A DNA stretch of 64,000 bases from JABFRZ01 sp964631945. Its GTDB lineage: Bacteria > Planctomycetota > UBA1135 > GCA-002686595. Below, piece after piece: positions 33,883 through 42,801 of this stretch (positions within the stretch are counted from its first letter, which is position 1; every line of letters begins with the position of its first letter). Where the stretch lies: contig CAZWAY010000027.1 of assembly GCA_964631945.1 (NCBI GenBank), forward strand, positions 1 through 64,000, given 5' to 3'. Position numbers and translations under genes: made by a program. The notes beneath the pieces are model-generated. The model ran no database searches and had not been told where the DNA came from. It was given only the letters and a program-made list of their open reading frames with translations.

Positions 33883-35859
33883 CTAATGTCCGGCCGTGTT
33901 GACGGCGAACAGGAAATCGAAGCGCATCAGGCCACGCGCGCTCAGCGCCTCGGGCTGCACCGGACCGGGCGCGAGCAGGCCGCCCAGGACCCCGGCGCGC
34001 TCGGCGGCCGAGAGCTCCAGGCTCTCGCCCCGCAGGCGCGTGCCGAGCTCCTCGCCGAGGGCCTCGAACTCGGCCCAGGTGGCCGGGGTCCGGCGCTCGC
34101 CCTCGCGCGCCAGCAGGGTCTCCTGCAGGCGCTCGAGCAGGGGGCTCGGCTGCGCGCAGGCGATCACCACCAGGCCCTCGTAGGGGTCCGGGCGACGCAG
34201 CGAGGTGCACACGACGTGCTGCTGGCCCGGCTCGAGCCGCAGGCCTCCGCTGCGGCGATCGGGGGGCTTCACTCGGAAGCTCTCCAGGAGGTCCGGCGCC
34301 ACCGGCCGCAGTCGGCGCGCCGCGAGCGACGGATCGGCGCCGAAGACGGAGAAGGCGTAGAGCCAGGTCGGGCGCGTCACCTCGGTGTGGACGCCCAGCA
34401 CGCAGGTCTCGCTGAAATCGAGCGGCTGACCGTCCACCAGACTCTCGAGCGTCCCGCTCTGGTAGCGGAAGACCTCGACCTTGGGCGGCGACCAGGGCGG
34501 CGGACGCAGGGCGAAGGTGGCGCCGACCAGCGCGACCAGCACGATCCAGGTGGCCGGATGGCGCCCGAGGAAGCCGGCGTACAGGCGCGCGCTGCGCAGC
34601 GGCGGAACGTGCACGTGGCGCGGAGGCAGGCGCGCGAGACAGCGCTCGAGGTCCTCGCCCAGCTCGCGCGCGCCGGCGTAGCGCCGCGCCGGGTCGCGCG
34701 CCAGGGCGCGCTCGAGCAGGGCCTCGAGCTCGGGCGAGGCGCGCGGCAGGAGCCTGCGCAGCGGCACGCGCGTGCCGCTCTGGATGCGCGAAAGGAGCGC
34801 GCCCAGGTCCTCGCCCTCGGCCTGCACGAAGGCGCGCGCGAGCGTCAGCAGCTCGAACAGCACCAGCCCGAGCTGGTAGACGTCCGTGCGCGGGTCGTTG
34901 CCCGTGCAGGCGCGCTCGATCTGCTCGGGCGCGAGGTACTCGGGCGTGCCCGAGAGCCCCGGCTGCTCGCCCTGCGCGCGCCACGAGCCCAGTCCGAAGT
35001 CGAGCAGCACGGGCCGCCCGCCCGGCAGGATCACGATGTTCTGGGGCTTGAGGTCGTTGTGCACCACGCCGGCCGCGTGGGCGGCCTCGACCGCGCGCGC
35101 GATCTCGCGCACCAGGCGCAGGGAACAGCGCACGTGACTGCCCTCGCCCAGCAGGTCGTCGCGCCGGTCCTTGGCCCGGCCGATGGCCGCGCGCAGCGGA
35201 CCGGGGCCGCGCGCCGCGCGCGCGCCGCCGCGCCGGCGCTCCGCGCGCACGCGCTCCAGGACGCGGTGCAGGTCCGGGCCGCGCGCGAGGTCCATCACCA
35301 GGTAGGTGTGCTCCTTGCCCCGGCGCACGTCGTGGATCGCGACGATGCTGGGATTCTCGAGGCGCGCGAGCAGGCGCGACTCGCGCGCCAGGGTCTCTTC
35401 CCACTCGGGCGGCGGTGCCGCGCCCGCGGCCAGGCGCAGCACCTTGAGCGCGACCTCGCGCTCGAGCTCCAGATCGAAGGCCGCGTACACGCTGCCCATC
35501 CCGCCGCGCCCGAGCAGGCGCCGGATCTCGAAGCGTCCGTCGAGCACCGTCCCGACCCGCAGGTCGCCCGGGAGCGCCCGGCCGGCCGCGGCCTGGTCGG
35601 CCAGAGCCTGATCGAAGCGCGCGCGCTCCTCCTCGTGCGTCAGGCGCGCGCGATACTCCTCCTCATGTACCGCCTCACCGTTGGCGAGCCGCGCCAGGTA
35701 CTCGAGCGCCAGGGCCTGGGCCCGGAAGCTCGCGCGCTGGGCCGCGGGCAGGCTGCGCGCGAGGTCCTCGAGATCGAGCGGGGCCGCGCTGGCGAGGGAC
35801 TCGACGAAGCGCTCGAGCAACGCGTCGCAGTCGGAGCTGTCGCAGGGTTCTTGGCTCAT
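33883..35859 (-). CDS. transmembrane Ser/Thr protein kinase with extracytoplasmic C-terminal domain
   Basis: A 658-residue protein. The kinase domain spans about 107-410: glycine loop LLGRGGMGSVY, Lys139 in VALKVL, alphaC Glu160, catalytic loop HNDLKPQN (267-274), DFG at 287-289 and APE at 310-312. The HRD Arg is Asn, so it is a non-RD-type kinase. A basic, Gly/Arg-rich insert of about 40 residues (205-245) sits between the lobes. The first 100 residues are acidic and helical. One membrane helix (about 436-452) leads to an outer domain of about 200 residues with PTWLYAFSVFGADPSLAARR and LEPGQQHVVCTS, resembling the DUF4384-type module in the neighbouring caspase protein. The sigma factor follows after 6 nt and is the obvious candidate target. 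Confidence 0.85.
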   Translation of the reverse strand: MSQEPCDSSDCDALLERFVESLASAAPLDLEDLARSLPAAQRASFRAQALALEYLARLANGEAVHEEEYRARLTHEEERARFDQALADQAAAGRALPGDLRVGTVLDGRFEIRRLLGRGGMGSVYAAFDLELEREVALKVLRLAAGAAPPPEWEETLARESRLLARLENPSIVAIHDVRRGKEHTYLVMDLARGPDLHRVLERVRAERRRGGARAARGPGPLRAAIGRAKDRRDDLLGEGSHVRCSLRLVREIARAVEAAHAAGVVHNDLKPQNIVILPGGRPVLLDFGLGSWRAQGEQPGLSGTPEYLAPEQIERACTGNDPRTDVYQLGLVLFELLTLARAFVQAEGEDLGALLSRIQSGTRVPLRRLLPRASPELEALLERALARDPARRYAGARELGEDLERCLARLPPRHVHVPPLRSARLYAGFLGRHPATWIVLVALVGATFALRPPPWSPPKVEVFRYQSGTLESLVDGQPLDFSETCVLGVHTEVTRPTWLYAFSVFGADPSLAARRLRPVAPDLLESFRVKPPDRRSGGLRLEPGQQHVVCTSLRRPDPYEGLVVIACAQPSPLLERLQETLLAREGERRTPATWAEFEALGEELGTRLRGESLELSAAERAGVLGGLLAPGPVQPEALSARGLMRFDFLFAVNTAGH

Positions 35860-35938
35860 GGATCGCGGCTCCCGTGGGTTCGTCCCTCACAGGAGCGAAA
35901 GCGCCGCCGGCGCACGCTCTTCCCCTACCGCTTTTCCC

Positions 35939-37585
35939 TTACTGCGGGCTCGGGGCCGGCGCGCCCTTCTGCACGTAGAGAACGTCGAAGGCAACCTGGT
36001 CGCCTCCGAAGCCGAGGTCGAGCGCCAGACCGCCGGCCGCCTCGGAGCCCAGGCCGAGCTCGCGCAGCGATGGGAAGCGCAGGCGCAGCTCGCGCTCGCC
36101 GCGCTCGATCGACTCCGCCGGCAGGTTGACCTCGCGTCCCCCGACCGCGAGCCGCAGGCGCGCGGAGAGCTCGACGTGCTCGGCGAAGGTCGCCGAGCGC
36201 AGCACGATCTCGGCTCCAGCCGCGCTGGTGTCGACCAGCAACGCGGTCTGCTCGTAGAACTCCTGCGGCAGCTCCCACTGGCCCTGGCCCGGGAGCTCGA
36301 AACGGCTGGAACTCGTCTGGCTGCCGATCATCAGGCCCACCAGGTCGAGCCACAGGTCGTGGGCGAGCGTGGCCGGCGGCTCGGAACCGAGCGTCGCGCG
36401 CAGCGCCGCGCCATAGCCCCGCTGGTCGTTCTTCTGCACGAAGGCGAGCAGGGCCGCGAGCTCGGCGTCGCCGAGTTCGGCGCGTCCGTGGCGCGCGCGC
36501 ACGGCGGCGTACAGCGCGCCGATGTGCTCGTCGGAGGTGCCGGCGAGCTCCACGCCCGTCTCGACGTCCACCAGCACGGTGCGCGCCACCACGTCGATCA
36601 CGGGCGGCGCATCGTCCGGCACCATCACCAGCAGCGTGACGTAGTGGTTGCGCGGCACCATCGCGTACTGGGTCGTGCCCTGCTGCATCGCGCCCAGGCG
36701 CACGCGCAGCGAGTTCTCCGACAGCCGCGCCAGGGTCATGAGGCTGTTCAGGTCGCGCGCCGCGACCTGGGCCTGCATCTGGTCCTGGAACAGCTCGGCC
36801 GTGAGGTCCGCCGCCAGGTTGCCGGGGAAGCCGAGCAGCGCCAGCGAGAACTGCCGCAGGTCCTCCTGCGAGCGCGAGATGAACGAGCCCTCCAGGTTGT
36901 CGGTCGCGACCAGCGGCAGGATGCACGGGCCGTTGCCGGGCAGCCGGCGGGTCTCGGGCGCCGAGCGCAGCCCGGTGGGCGGCGGCTCGTGCACGAAGGC
37001 GAGCGCGTCGGCGCCGCCGATCGGCGCGCCCTCCGGGCTGAAGAAGGACAGCGTGGTGTACACGTCGTAGGGCTGGTTGCGCCGCGCCGGCTGCAGCGAG
37101 AGCTGCAGGCGCACGAGGTAGGCGCGGTAGCCGCTCGGGATGGCCGCGTCGCGCACGGCACGGTTGAGCAGCTGCACCTCCTGGTACAGCGCCGTCGCGG
37201 CCCAGAACTCGGTCATGGCGTCCGGACGGTTGCTGCGCGGGAGCTCGTAGTAGCCGCCGGTGCGCACGCTCGAGCCCGGCGCCGAGCGCGCGCCATGCGC
37301 GTCCGGATCCTCGGTCACCGACGCTCCGATCCCGAGCGCCTGCGTGGACTGCTCGGCGCGGCTGGCGGTGTCGCGCACGACCTCGTGCCGGGCCTCGTCG
37401 GCGCTGAGGTGGAACTCGGGCTGCAGCAGGCTCTCGTAGTGGCTCCAGGGCGCGACCGCGAGCACCGAGAGGTGCACCGATCCCGCCGCGCGCTGGTCGC
37501 TGGCGAGCGCGCTGTCCCAGAACGACCGCGGCGCGCCACACGCGCCGAGCAAGCACGCCACCAGCCCAACGGTCCTCTTCCTCAT
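35939..37585 (-). CDS. large lipoprotein of unknown function
   Basis: A 548-residue protein with a lipoprotein signal MRKRTVGLVACLLGAC (lipobox LGAC, Cys16). The rest is soluble and globular-looking. Recognisable stretches such as EVQLLNRAVRDAAIPSGYRA, YVTLLVMVPDDAPPVIDVVA and PQEFYEQTALLVDTSAAGAE do not match a family I can name. It lies 44 nt after the caspase gene and 79 nt before the kinase gene on the same strand, so it is probably co-transcribed with both. As a surface or periplasmic lipoprotein it could be a sensor or scaffold for the kinase, but that is inference. Confidence 0.65.
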   Translation of the reverse strand: MRKRTVGLVACLLGACGAPRSFWDSALASDQRAAGSVHLSVLAVAPWSHYESLLQPEFHLSADEARHEVVRDTASRAEQSTQALGIGASVTEDPDAHGARSAPGSSVRTGGYYELPRSNRPDAMTEFWAATALYQEVQLLNRAVRDAAIPSGYRAYLVRLQLSLQPARRNQPYDVYTTLSFFSPEGAPIGGADALAFVHEPPPTGLRSAPETRRLPGNGPCILPLVATDNLEGSFISRSQEDLRQFSLALLGFPGNLAADLTAELFQDQMQAQVAARDLNSLMTLARLSENSLRVRLGAMQQGTTQYAMVPRNHYVTLLVMVPDDAPPVIDVVARTVLVDVETGVELAGTSDEHIGALYAAVRARHGRAELGDAELAALLAFVQKNDQRGYGAALRATLGSEPPATLAHDLWLDLVGLMIGSQTSSSRFELPGQGQWELPQEFYEQTALLVDTSAAGAEIVLRSATFAEHVELSARLRLAVGGREVNLPAESIERGERELRLRFPSLRELGLGSEAAGGLALDLGFGGDQVAFDVLYVQKGAPAPSPQ

Positions 37586-37629
37586 GCGCGGGGCAGAACA
37601 GCCTAGCAGCCTGGACACGCCTGTGCCTC

Positions 37630-40446
37630 CTATCGCTCCCGGAGGAGGACGCTGAGTCGCTCCGTGCAGTCCTCGGCCTTGGCCGTGAGCTTGCCCCAGA
37701 GGTAGCCCTGGCTGAGCCACGGCAGCGCCACTCCGGTGACGCGACTCCAGGCCGCCTGGTCCGTCGCCCGCGTCCAGCGCTCGTCGGCCACGCCGTCGAG
37801 GTCGCGATCGCAGAGCGCGAGGTCGAACTGCGCCGGCGCGCGCGTCCGGTAGAGGGCCCAGCGGCCATCCGCCGCGAAGACGAAGGCCGCGTCGGCCCCG
37901 AAGTCGCGCGTGCGCACCAGCGCGGCCAGATCCTGGGCGCGCGCGAGCCCGCCCTCGAAGTCGATCAGCACCGCGCGCACCCCGTCGTCGCCGAGCAAGA
38001 GCACGTCGCTCTTGCCGTTCCCCGCCGGGCTGGCGAGCAGCGCCACGCGCGCGGCGGACTGCCAGGGGTCGGGCGGCGCGGCGGCGGGCTCCTCCGAGGG
38101 CGGAGCGGCCAGCGTGCCGGCGGCCGGGTTCGCCGGAGCCTCGGGGGCCACGCGCGGCGCCGGAGCCGCCGAGGGCTTCGCGGCCGGCTTCGCAGTGGCC
38201 TCGGACCCGCCCTCCGGCGCGGGCACAGGCACGGGCACGTCGGAGCCGGGCTCCTCGGCCAGCGGCGCCGCGGCCTGGCCTGCGCGAAGGACGGGCTCGC
38301 TCGGCAGCGCGACCACGCCCGTGCGCGGCCAGGCGGGCGGCGCGAGCGGCCCCCACTCGGTGCGCAGCGTGACGAGCAGGCTCTGCGTGCCCTCCACGTC
38401 GGTGCTCACGGCCAGGGACTCGCCGCGCAGGTCCTGGCCGCCCGCGACGCGCTGCAGCAGGTTCTGGAACGGCCCGCCCGCGGCGCGACCGCGCAGCACG
38501 CCGTCCTGCTTCAGGAAGGAGAGGTCGACCACGGAGCTCTCCGCGGCACGCGGCGTGGCGAACACGAGCACGTGCTCCAGACCGAGCGCGTTGTCGACGA
38601 TGGTGAGCCACTCCCCGTGCTCGTCGCGCGTCAGCACTTTCTCGCCGCGCACGGCGGCGTCCAGGCGCGGCGTCTGCTCGCCCTGCGGGAAGAGCTGCAC
38701 CAGACGGTAGTTGGCGTCGACGTAGAACACGTTCACGTCGAAGATGCGCGCGCTGCGCTTGTCCAGCGCGATGCGGATCTGGTCGCCCGGGTGCAAGACC
38801 GCATCGCGTCCGAGGCGCTGTGGCCGGCCGCGCGGTGGCTTCCGCTCGAGCACGAGCTCGAGCTCGCCCGTCCAGCCCGAGGTCAGGTCGCTGGCGGCGT
38901 AGTCGCACAGCACGCGCGCCTTCTGGATCCGCTCCAGGTCCGCGCCCAGGCTCGCCGCCCGCACGCCGAAGAAGTCGAAGCCCCCCGCGCTCGCGCCCGG
39001 ACGCAGTCCGAGGAGCTCGCCCACGTCCGCGCCCGCGGCGGGCGGCCCACACACGAGCCACCAGTCGGCCGCCGCCGGCTCGACGCGCGGGAAACGCTCG
39101 GGCGAGCGCGCCAGGAAGTCGCGTAGCTCGGCGGGCAGCGCCGCGCCGGAGAACGCTCGCCCGCGCGCATCGACGACCGCGACGGGCAAGCGCCAGTCGC
39201 CGTAGGAACGGCGCTCGACCTCGGCCGGGAACAGGAGTCCCTCCGGGAGCTCGCCCTCGAGCAGGCGCGCGCGCGCGTCGAACAGCCCGGCCTCCCGCAC
39301 CTCCACGCGCGCGATCGGGCGCTCGTCGCCGCGGCGCTTGAACACGCGCGCCACCAGGCCGCGCTCGACACCCGCCAGGCGCCCGAGCTGCAGCCAGGGA
39401 TCGGCGCCGCGCAGGCCGCACAGGAGTCGCGCCCCGCTGACCACGCCGCCCGTCAGGCCGCGCGCGAGGTCGCCCTCGGCGCTCGGCACCGTCAAGCCGC
39501 AGGGGAAGGCCTGGTAGGCCGAGACTACGCGCTCGGAGAGCTCCTGGTAGCTGCCCGCCCCACCGCTGCGCTCGAGCTCCTGACACAGCACGTAGGTGAA
39601 CAGCCCGTGGATCTCGCGCCCGCCGCGCGGCGCGGGCATCTCCGGGGCGCGGCCGTAGCTCTGCGCGCCGTACAGCGCCGAGATGCGCTCGTTCGAGGCC
39701 GAACCGATCCAGCCGCGCTGCAGCGGCGCGGGTCCGGCCGCGGGCCGCTCGTGGGCCGGCTCCGGGCGCACGCCCAGCAGCGCCGGATCGAGACCGCGCA
39801 TGCGCACGCCGTCGTCCGGGTTGCTCACGCCGCCGCGCAACAGGCCACCCGAGTGACAGGCATCGACCAGCAGCAAGACCTCCGCGCCCGCGTCGCGGAT
39901 GGCGCGCAGCGCCGCGCCGAGCTCGTCGTCGCGCAGCGAGTTCGGCACGTAGCCGAGTTCCTGCTTGGCCTGGCGCACGTCGGCCGGCAGGAAGATCTCG
40001 TCGAGCCCGTCGGGCTCCTCCAGGCCCTTGTCGCGCTGCACGCGCTGCTGGCTGCCGTGCCCGGCCAGGTACACCACCACGCGCTCGCCGGGGCCCGCCG
40101 CCGCGCGCAGGCGCTCGAGCGCCGCCAGGATGTTCGCGCGCGTCGGCCGCGTGCGCTCCGCGCCCCAGCCCGCCAGCACCTCGGTGCGCTCGGGCTCCAG
40201 CGCGCAGACGCGCTCCAGCGTGCTGCGCATCAGCTGCACGTCGTTCAGCGGTCCGTGCAGACGCACGTCGCGCTCGTACAGCTCGGGTCCGAGGTCCTCG
40301 CGCAGGTACGGGTACTCGTCGCAGCCGACCAGGAGCGCGCGCAGCGGCGGCACCCCGCCGGTTGCCTCCGCCGGCGGCGCCTGCCGCGCTTCGCCACCGC
40401 GCGCCAGCGCCAGCAGCAAGAGCGGGCCTGTGAGCAGGGACTTCAC
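37630..40446 (-). CDS. secreted caspase-like (peptidase C14) protein with DUF4384-like domain
   Basis: A 938-residue protein with an N-terminal signal peptide (first 20 residues). The caspase fold spans about 34-340: ALLVGCDEYPYL, the catalytic His130 in VVVYLAGHGSQQ, Cys197 in LLLVDACHSGG, and GLFTYVLCQEL. A beta-rich region follows. A DUF4384-like module occupies about 550-660 (GDQIRIALDKRSARIFDVNV, then YRLVQLFPQGEQTP). Next comes a long Pro/Ala linker (about 720-800) and a C-terminal domain with a calcium-loop-like DRDLDGVADE. The GTG at 40446 was chosen because it starts the signal peptide and follows a TACCCT -10-like box by 13 nt. Cleavage targets unknown. Confidence 0.8.
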   Translation of the reverse strand: MKSLLTGPLLLLALARGGEARQAPPAEATGGVPPLRALLVGCDEYPYLREDLGPELYERDVRLHGPLNDVQLMRSTLERVCALEPERTEVLAGWGAERTRPTRANILAALERLRAAAGPGERVVVYLAGHGSQQRVQRDKGLEEPDGLDEIFLPADVRQAKQELGYVPNSLRDDELGAALRAIRDAGAEVLLLVDACHSGGLLRGGVSNPDDGVRMRGLDPALLGVRPEPAHERPAAGPAPLQRGWIGSASNERISALYGAQSYGRAPEMPAPRGGREIHGLFTYVLCQELERSGGAGSYQELSERVVSAYQAFPCGLTVPSAEGDLARGLTGGVVSGARLLCGLRGADPWLQLGRLAGVERGLVARVFKRRGDERPIARVEVREAGLFDARARLLEGELPEGLLFPAEVERRSYGDWRLPVAVVDARGRAFSGAALPAELRDFLARSPERFPRVEPAAADWWLVCGPPAAGADVGELLGLRPGASAGGFDFFGVRAASLGADLERIQKARVLCDYAASDLTSGWTGELELVLERKPPRGRPQRLGRDAVLHPGDQIRIALDKRSARIFDVNVFYVDANYRLVQLFPQGEQTPRLDAAVRGEKVLTRDEHGEWLTIVDNALGLEHVLVFATPRAAESSVVDLSFLKQDGVLRGRAAGGPFQNLLQRVAGGQDLRGESLAVSTDVEGTQSLLVTLRTEWGPLAPPAWPRTGVVALPSEPVLRAGQAAAPLAEEPGSDVPVPVPAPEGGSEATAKPAAKPSAAPAPRVAPEAPANPAAGTLAAPPSEEPAAAPPDPWQSAARVALLASPAGNGKSDVLLLGDDGVRAVLIDFEGGLARAQDLAALVRTRDFGADAAFVFAADGRWALYRTRAPAQFDLALCDRDLDGVADERWTRATDQAAWSRVTGVALPWLSQGYLWGKLTAKAEDCTERLSVLLRER

Positions 40447-40459
40447 GTGGGACACCGAG

Positions 40460-40465
40460 AGGGTA
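40460..40465 (-). promoter_or_regulatory. possible -10 element (TACCCT) of the caspase-kinase-sigma unit
   Basis: TACCCT on the minus strand, 13 nt before the GTG at 40446, in the gap after the decayed nucleotidyltransferase gene. The -35 is not clear. Confidence 0.3.
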
Positions 40466-40528
40466 ATGTCCGGGGTGGGCCGCGGCGAACGGAGGAAAGC
40501 CGCAGCAGGCACTCCTCCCGCCTGCCCC

Positions 40529-40857
40529 TCAGCCCGGGTGCGAATCCGGGGCGGCATCCGACCCGCCGCTCGCGAGGGCCGCCAGGAGCTCCGCGTACTT
40601 GGGCCGCACGTAGATGTGCAAGCGCTCGCCGAAGCCCGCATCCAGCCCGAGGACGCGGATCAGCTCCTGGACATCGGCCAGATCCTTGTTCCGCCCGGGT
40701 GGGTCATGCCCGAGGCGAACTCGAGCCCGATCAGGCGCTCGAGGGCGAGGAAACGGATGCCGTCGATGGTGACCGATGGATTCGGAAGAACCGCGCAAGT
40801 CGCGGGCAACGCGGCGAACCCGCGACCGTCGGATCCGGACGAGAACAGACCTCGCGG
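40529..40857 (-). pseudogene. decayed nucleotidyltransferase-family gene (C-terminal remnant, frameshifted)
   Basis: Downstream of rho the minus strand reads, in one frame, PNPSVTIDGIRFLALERLIG followed by LEFASGM. After a one-base shift near 40690-40703 it reads RNKDLADVQELIRVLGL and then ERLHIYVRPKYAEL. Together these are the consecutive C-terminal blocks of a nucleotidyltransferase-like family (IDGIRFLxLxRLIxLKLASGMTxxxRxKDLADVxELI). The join is a single missing base. The N-terminal catalytic half has no room, because rho's stop is at 40858. It therefore looks truncated and frameshifted; an assembly error could explain the shift but not the missing half. Confidence 0.65.
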
Positions 40858-42801
40858 CTACCAGCGCATGCGCACCGGGCTGACCGCCTGCTTGCCCTCG
40901 TCGCCCGCGTCGGGGTCGATCTCGAAGCGCTGCAGGAAGTCGTCGATCTTGTCGACGTCGCCGAGCTTGGTGATCAGGAGTTCCATGGCCTCGGCGAAGT
41001 GCATGCGCATCAAGACACGCCGCAGAGTGTTGCAGCGCGCCAGGCGCTTGGCGGAGTGCAGCTTCTCGTCCTTGCGCGTGCCCGAGCGCTCGAGGTCGAT
41101 GGCCGGGAAGATGCGCCGGTCGGCCAGCTTGCGCGAGAGCACGAGCTCCATGTTCCCGGTGCCCTTGAACTCCTCGAAGATGATCTGGTCCATGCGGCTG
41201 CCCGTGTCGACCAGCGTGGTGCCGAGGATCGTGAGCGAGCCGGCCGCCTCGGTGTTGCGAGCCGAGCCGAACAGGGCCTTGGGGCGCTCGAGCGCGCGCG
41301 AGTCGATGCCGCCCGACATGGTCTTGCCGCTCGTGCCCCACACGTTGTTGGCGGCGCGGCCGAGGCGCGTGATCGAGTCGATCAGCAGCACCACGTCCTT
41401 GCCGAGCTCCACCAGCCGGCGCGCGCGGCGCCACACGATCTCGGCCAGCTCGACGTGCTTCTTGGCGGGCTCGTCGTTGGTGCTGACGAAGACCTCGCCG
41501 TGCGTGACCGAGCGCTTCCACTCGGTCGCTTCCTCGGGGCGCTCGTCGACCAGCAGCACCATCAGGTGCACGTCGGGGTAGATCTGCTCCATGGCCTTGG
41601 CGATCTGCCGCAAGAGGATCGTCTTGCCCGAGCGCGGCGAGGCCACGATCAGGCCGCGCTGGCCACGTCCGATCGGGCAGATCACGTCCACGACCTTGAG
41701 CGCGACCTCGCCACTGCCGTCGCCGAGCGCGTAGTGGAAGTCGGGATCGATCGTGACCAGGTTCTTGAAGACCGGCACCTTGCGGGCCTCGCGCGGGTCG
41801 AGTCCGTCCACCGCGAGCACGTCCACCAGCTCCCAGCGGTTGCGGCCCTGGCCGCGGCGGTAGCTGCCCTTCACCAGGGCGCCGTCGCGCAGCGCGAACT
41901 TCTGGATCTGCCAGGGCGCGACGCCCACGTCTTCCTTGGAGGGCAGGTAGTCGAACTCGCGCCGGCGCAGCTCGCCGTAGTTGCCCTTGTCGAGCACCAG
42001 CAGGCCCTCGATCTCGCGCAGCTCCACCGGGGGCGCCGGACGCGCTTCGCGCGGCGGTGCGCCGTGGGCCGTGGCCGGGCGCGCGCCGCGCCCCTCGAAG
42101 CTGTGGGATCCGCCCGGCGGGCCGCCCCCGGGACGGCCGCCACCGTTCTCGGCGGCGCCGCCGGACTGCGGCGCGAGGTCGTCGAGCGGTAGGCCGAGCC
42201 GGCGACGGCGACGGCGTTCCTGCCAGCGGCGGCGGCGCTCGGCGCGCCCCGAACGACGCGGGGCCGCGCTCGGATCGACCGGCCCGTCCAGCGCGGGCGG
42301 CGCTGTGCCGTCGAGCGCACGCGCCTCGCCGGCCTGTTCGGCGGAGCGCGCGGCGCCCCGCGCGTTCTCGCCCTGCTCCGCGAAGTCCTGGAAGTCCTCC
42401 GCGCCGGACTCGGGCGCGGGTCCGGATTCGGCCCGCGCGCGCGGCTCGTCGGCCGCGGGCTGTTCGCCCTCGGGAGCCTCGGCGGATCGCTGCGGGGCCT
42501 CGCGCTCCTCGGGCCCGCCCCGCCCTCGGCCGCGCCCTCGGCCGCGCCGTCGCCGGGCGCCGGCCTTCGGAGCGTGCGCGCCGCTCTCGTCCGCGGCCGC
42601 AGCGCTGGCGCGCGGAACATCCGCGGCCGGGGCCGGCTCGGCGGGCGGACGCGTGCGCGCCGGGCTCGGGCTGGATTCAGGGGCGGGGGCGCGCGCCGCG
42701 CGCTTGGGCTCGCTGCGCGGGGTCTCTTGCGGACCGTCGAAGGTGCCGGCTCCGAAGGGCAAGGAGTCGGAACCGGAGGGGGAGTTCTTCTTGGAAGCCA
42801 A
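40858..42801 (-). CDS. rho: transcription termination factor Rho with long Arg/Gly-rich N-terminal extension
   Basis: The last 390 or so residues are a clear Rho: RNA-binding OB fold (IEGLLVLDKGNYGELRR), Walker A in IVASPRSGKTILLR, MVLLVDERPEEATEW, Walker B in VVLLIDSITRLGRA, Q-loop region (NNVWGTSGKTMSGGIDSRAL) and RKLADRRIFPAIDLERSGTRK. About 250 residues precede this, disordered and rich in Pro, Ala, Glu, Arg and Gly (RRRRGRGRGRGRGG, RRRRWQERRRRRR), which probably add RNA binding. The start is uncertain: I use the TTG at 42801 (LASKKNSP); the same frame is open to a TTG at 43080. It lies downstream of pyrE on the same strand. Confidence 0.85.
   Translation of the reverse strand: MASKKNSPSGSDSLPFGAGTFDGPQETPRSEPKRAARAPAPESSPSPARTRPPAEPAPAADVPRASAAAADESGAHAPKAGARRRRGRGRGRGRGGPEEREAPQRSAEAPEGEQPAADEPRARAESGPAPESGAEDFQDFAEQGENARGAARSAEQAGEARALDGTAPPALDGPVDPSAAPRRSGRAERRRRWQERRRRRRLGLPLDDLAPQSGGAAENGGGRPGGGPPGGSHSFEGRGARPATAHGAPPREARPAPPVELREIEGLLVLDKGNYGELRRREFDYLPSKEDVGVAPWQIQKFALRDGALVKGSYRRGQGRNRWELVDVLAVDGLDPREARKVPVFKNLVTIDPDFHYALGDGSGEVALKVVDVICPIGRGQRGLIVASPRSGKTILLRQIAKAMEQIYPDVHLMVLLVDERPEEATEWKRSVTHGEVFVSTNDEPAKKHVELAEIVWRRARRLVELGKDVVLLIDSITRLGRAANNVWGTSGKTMSGGIDSRALERPKALFGSARNTEAAGSLTILGTTLVDTGSRMDQIIFEEFKGTGNMELVLSRKLADRRIFPAIDLERSGTRKDEKLHSAKRLARCNTLRRVLMRMHFAEAMELLITKLGDVDKIDDFLQRFEIDPDAGDEGKQAVSPVRMRW

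Noticed and set aside
40535..40560. tRNA T-arm-like string (GGGTGCGAATCCGGG)
   Set aside because: No acceptor, D- or anticodon arms can be built around it, and it lies at the end of the decayed nucleotidyltransferase gene.
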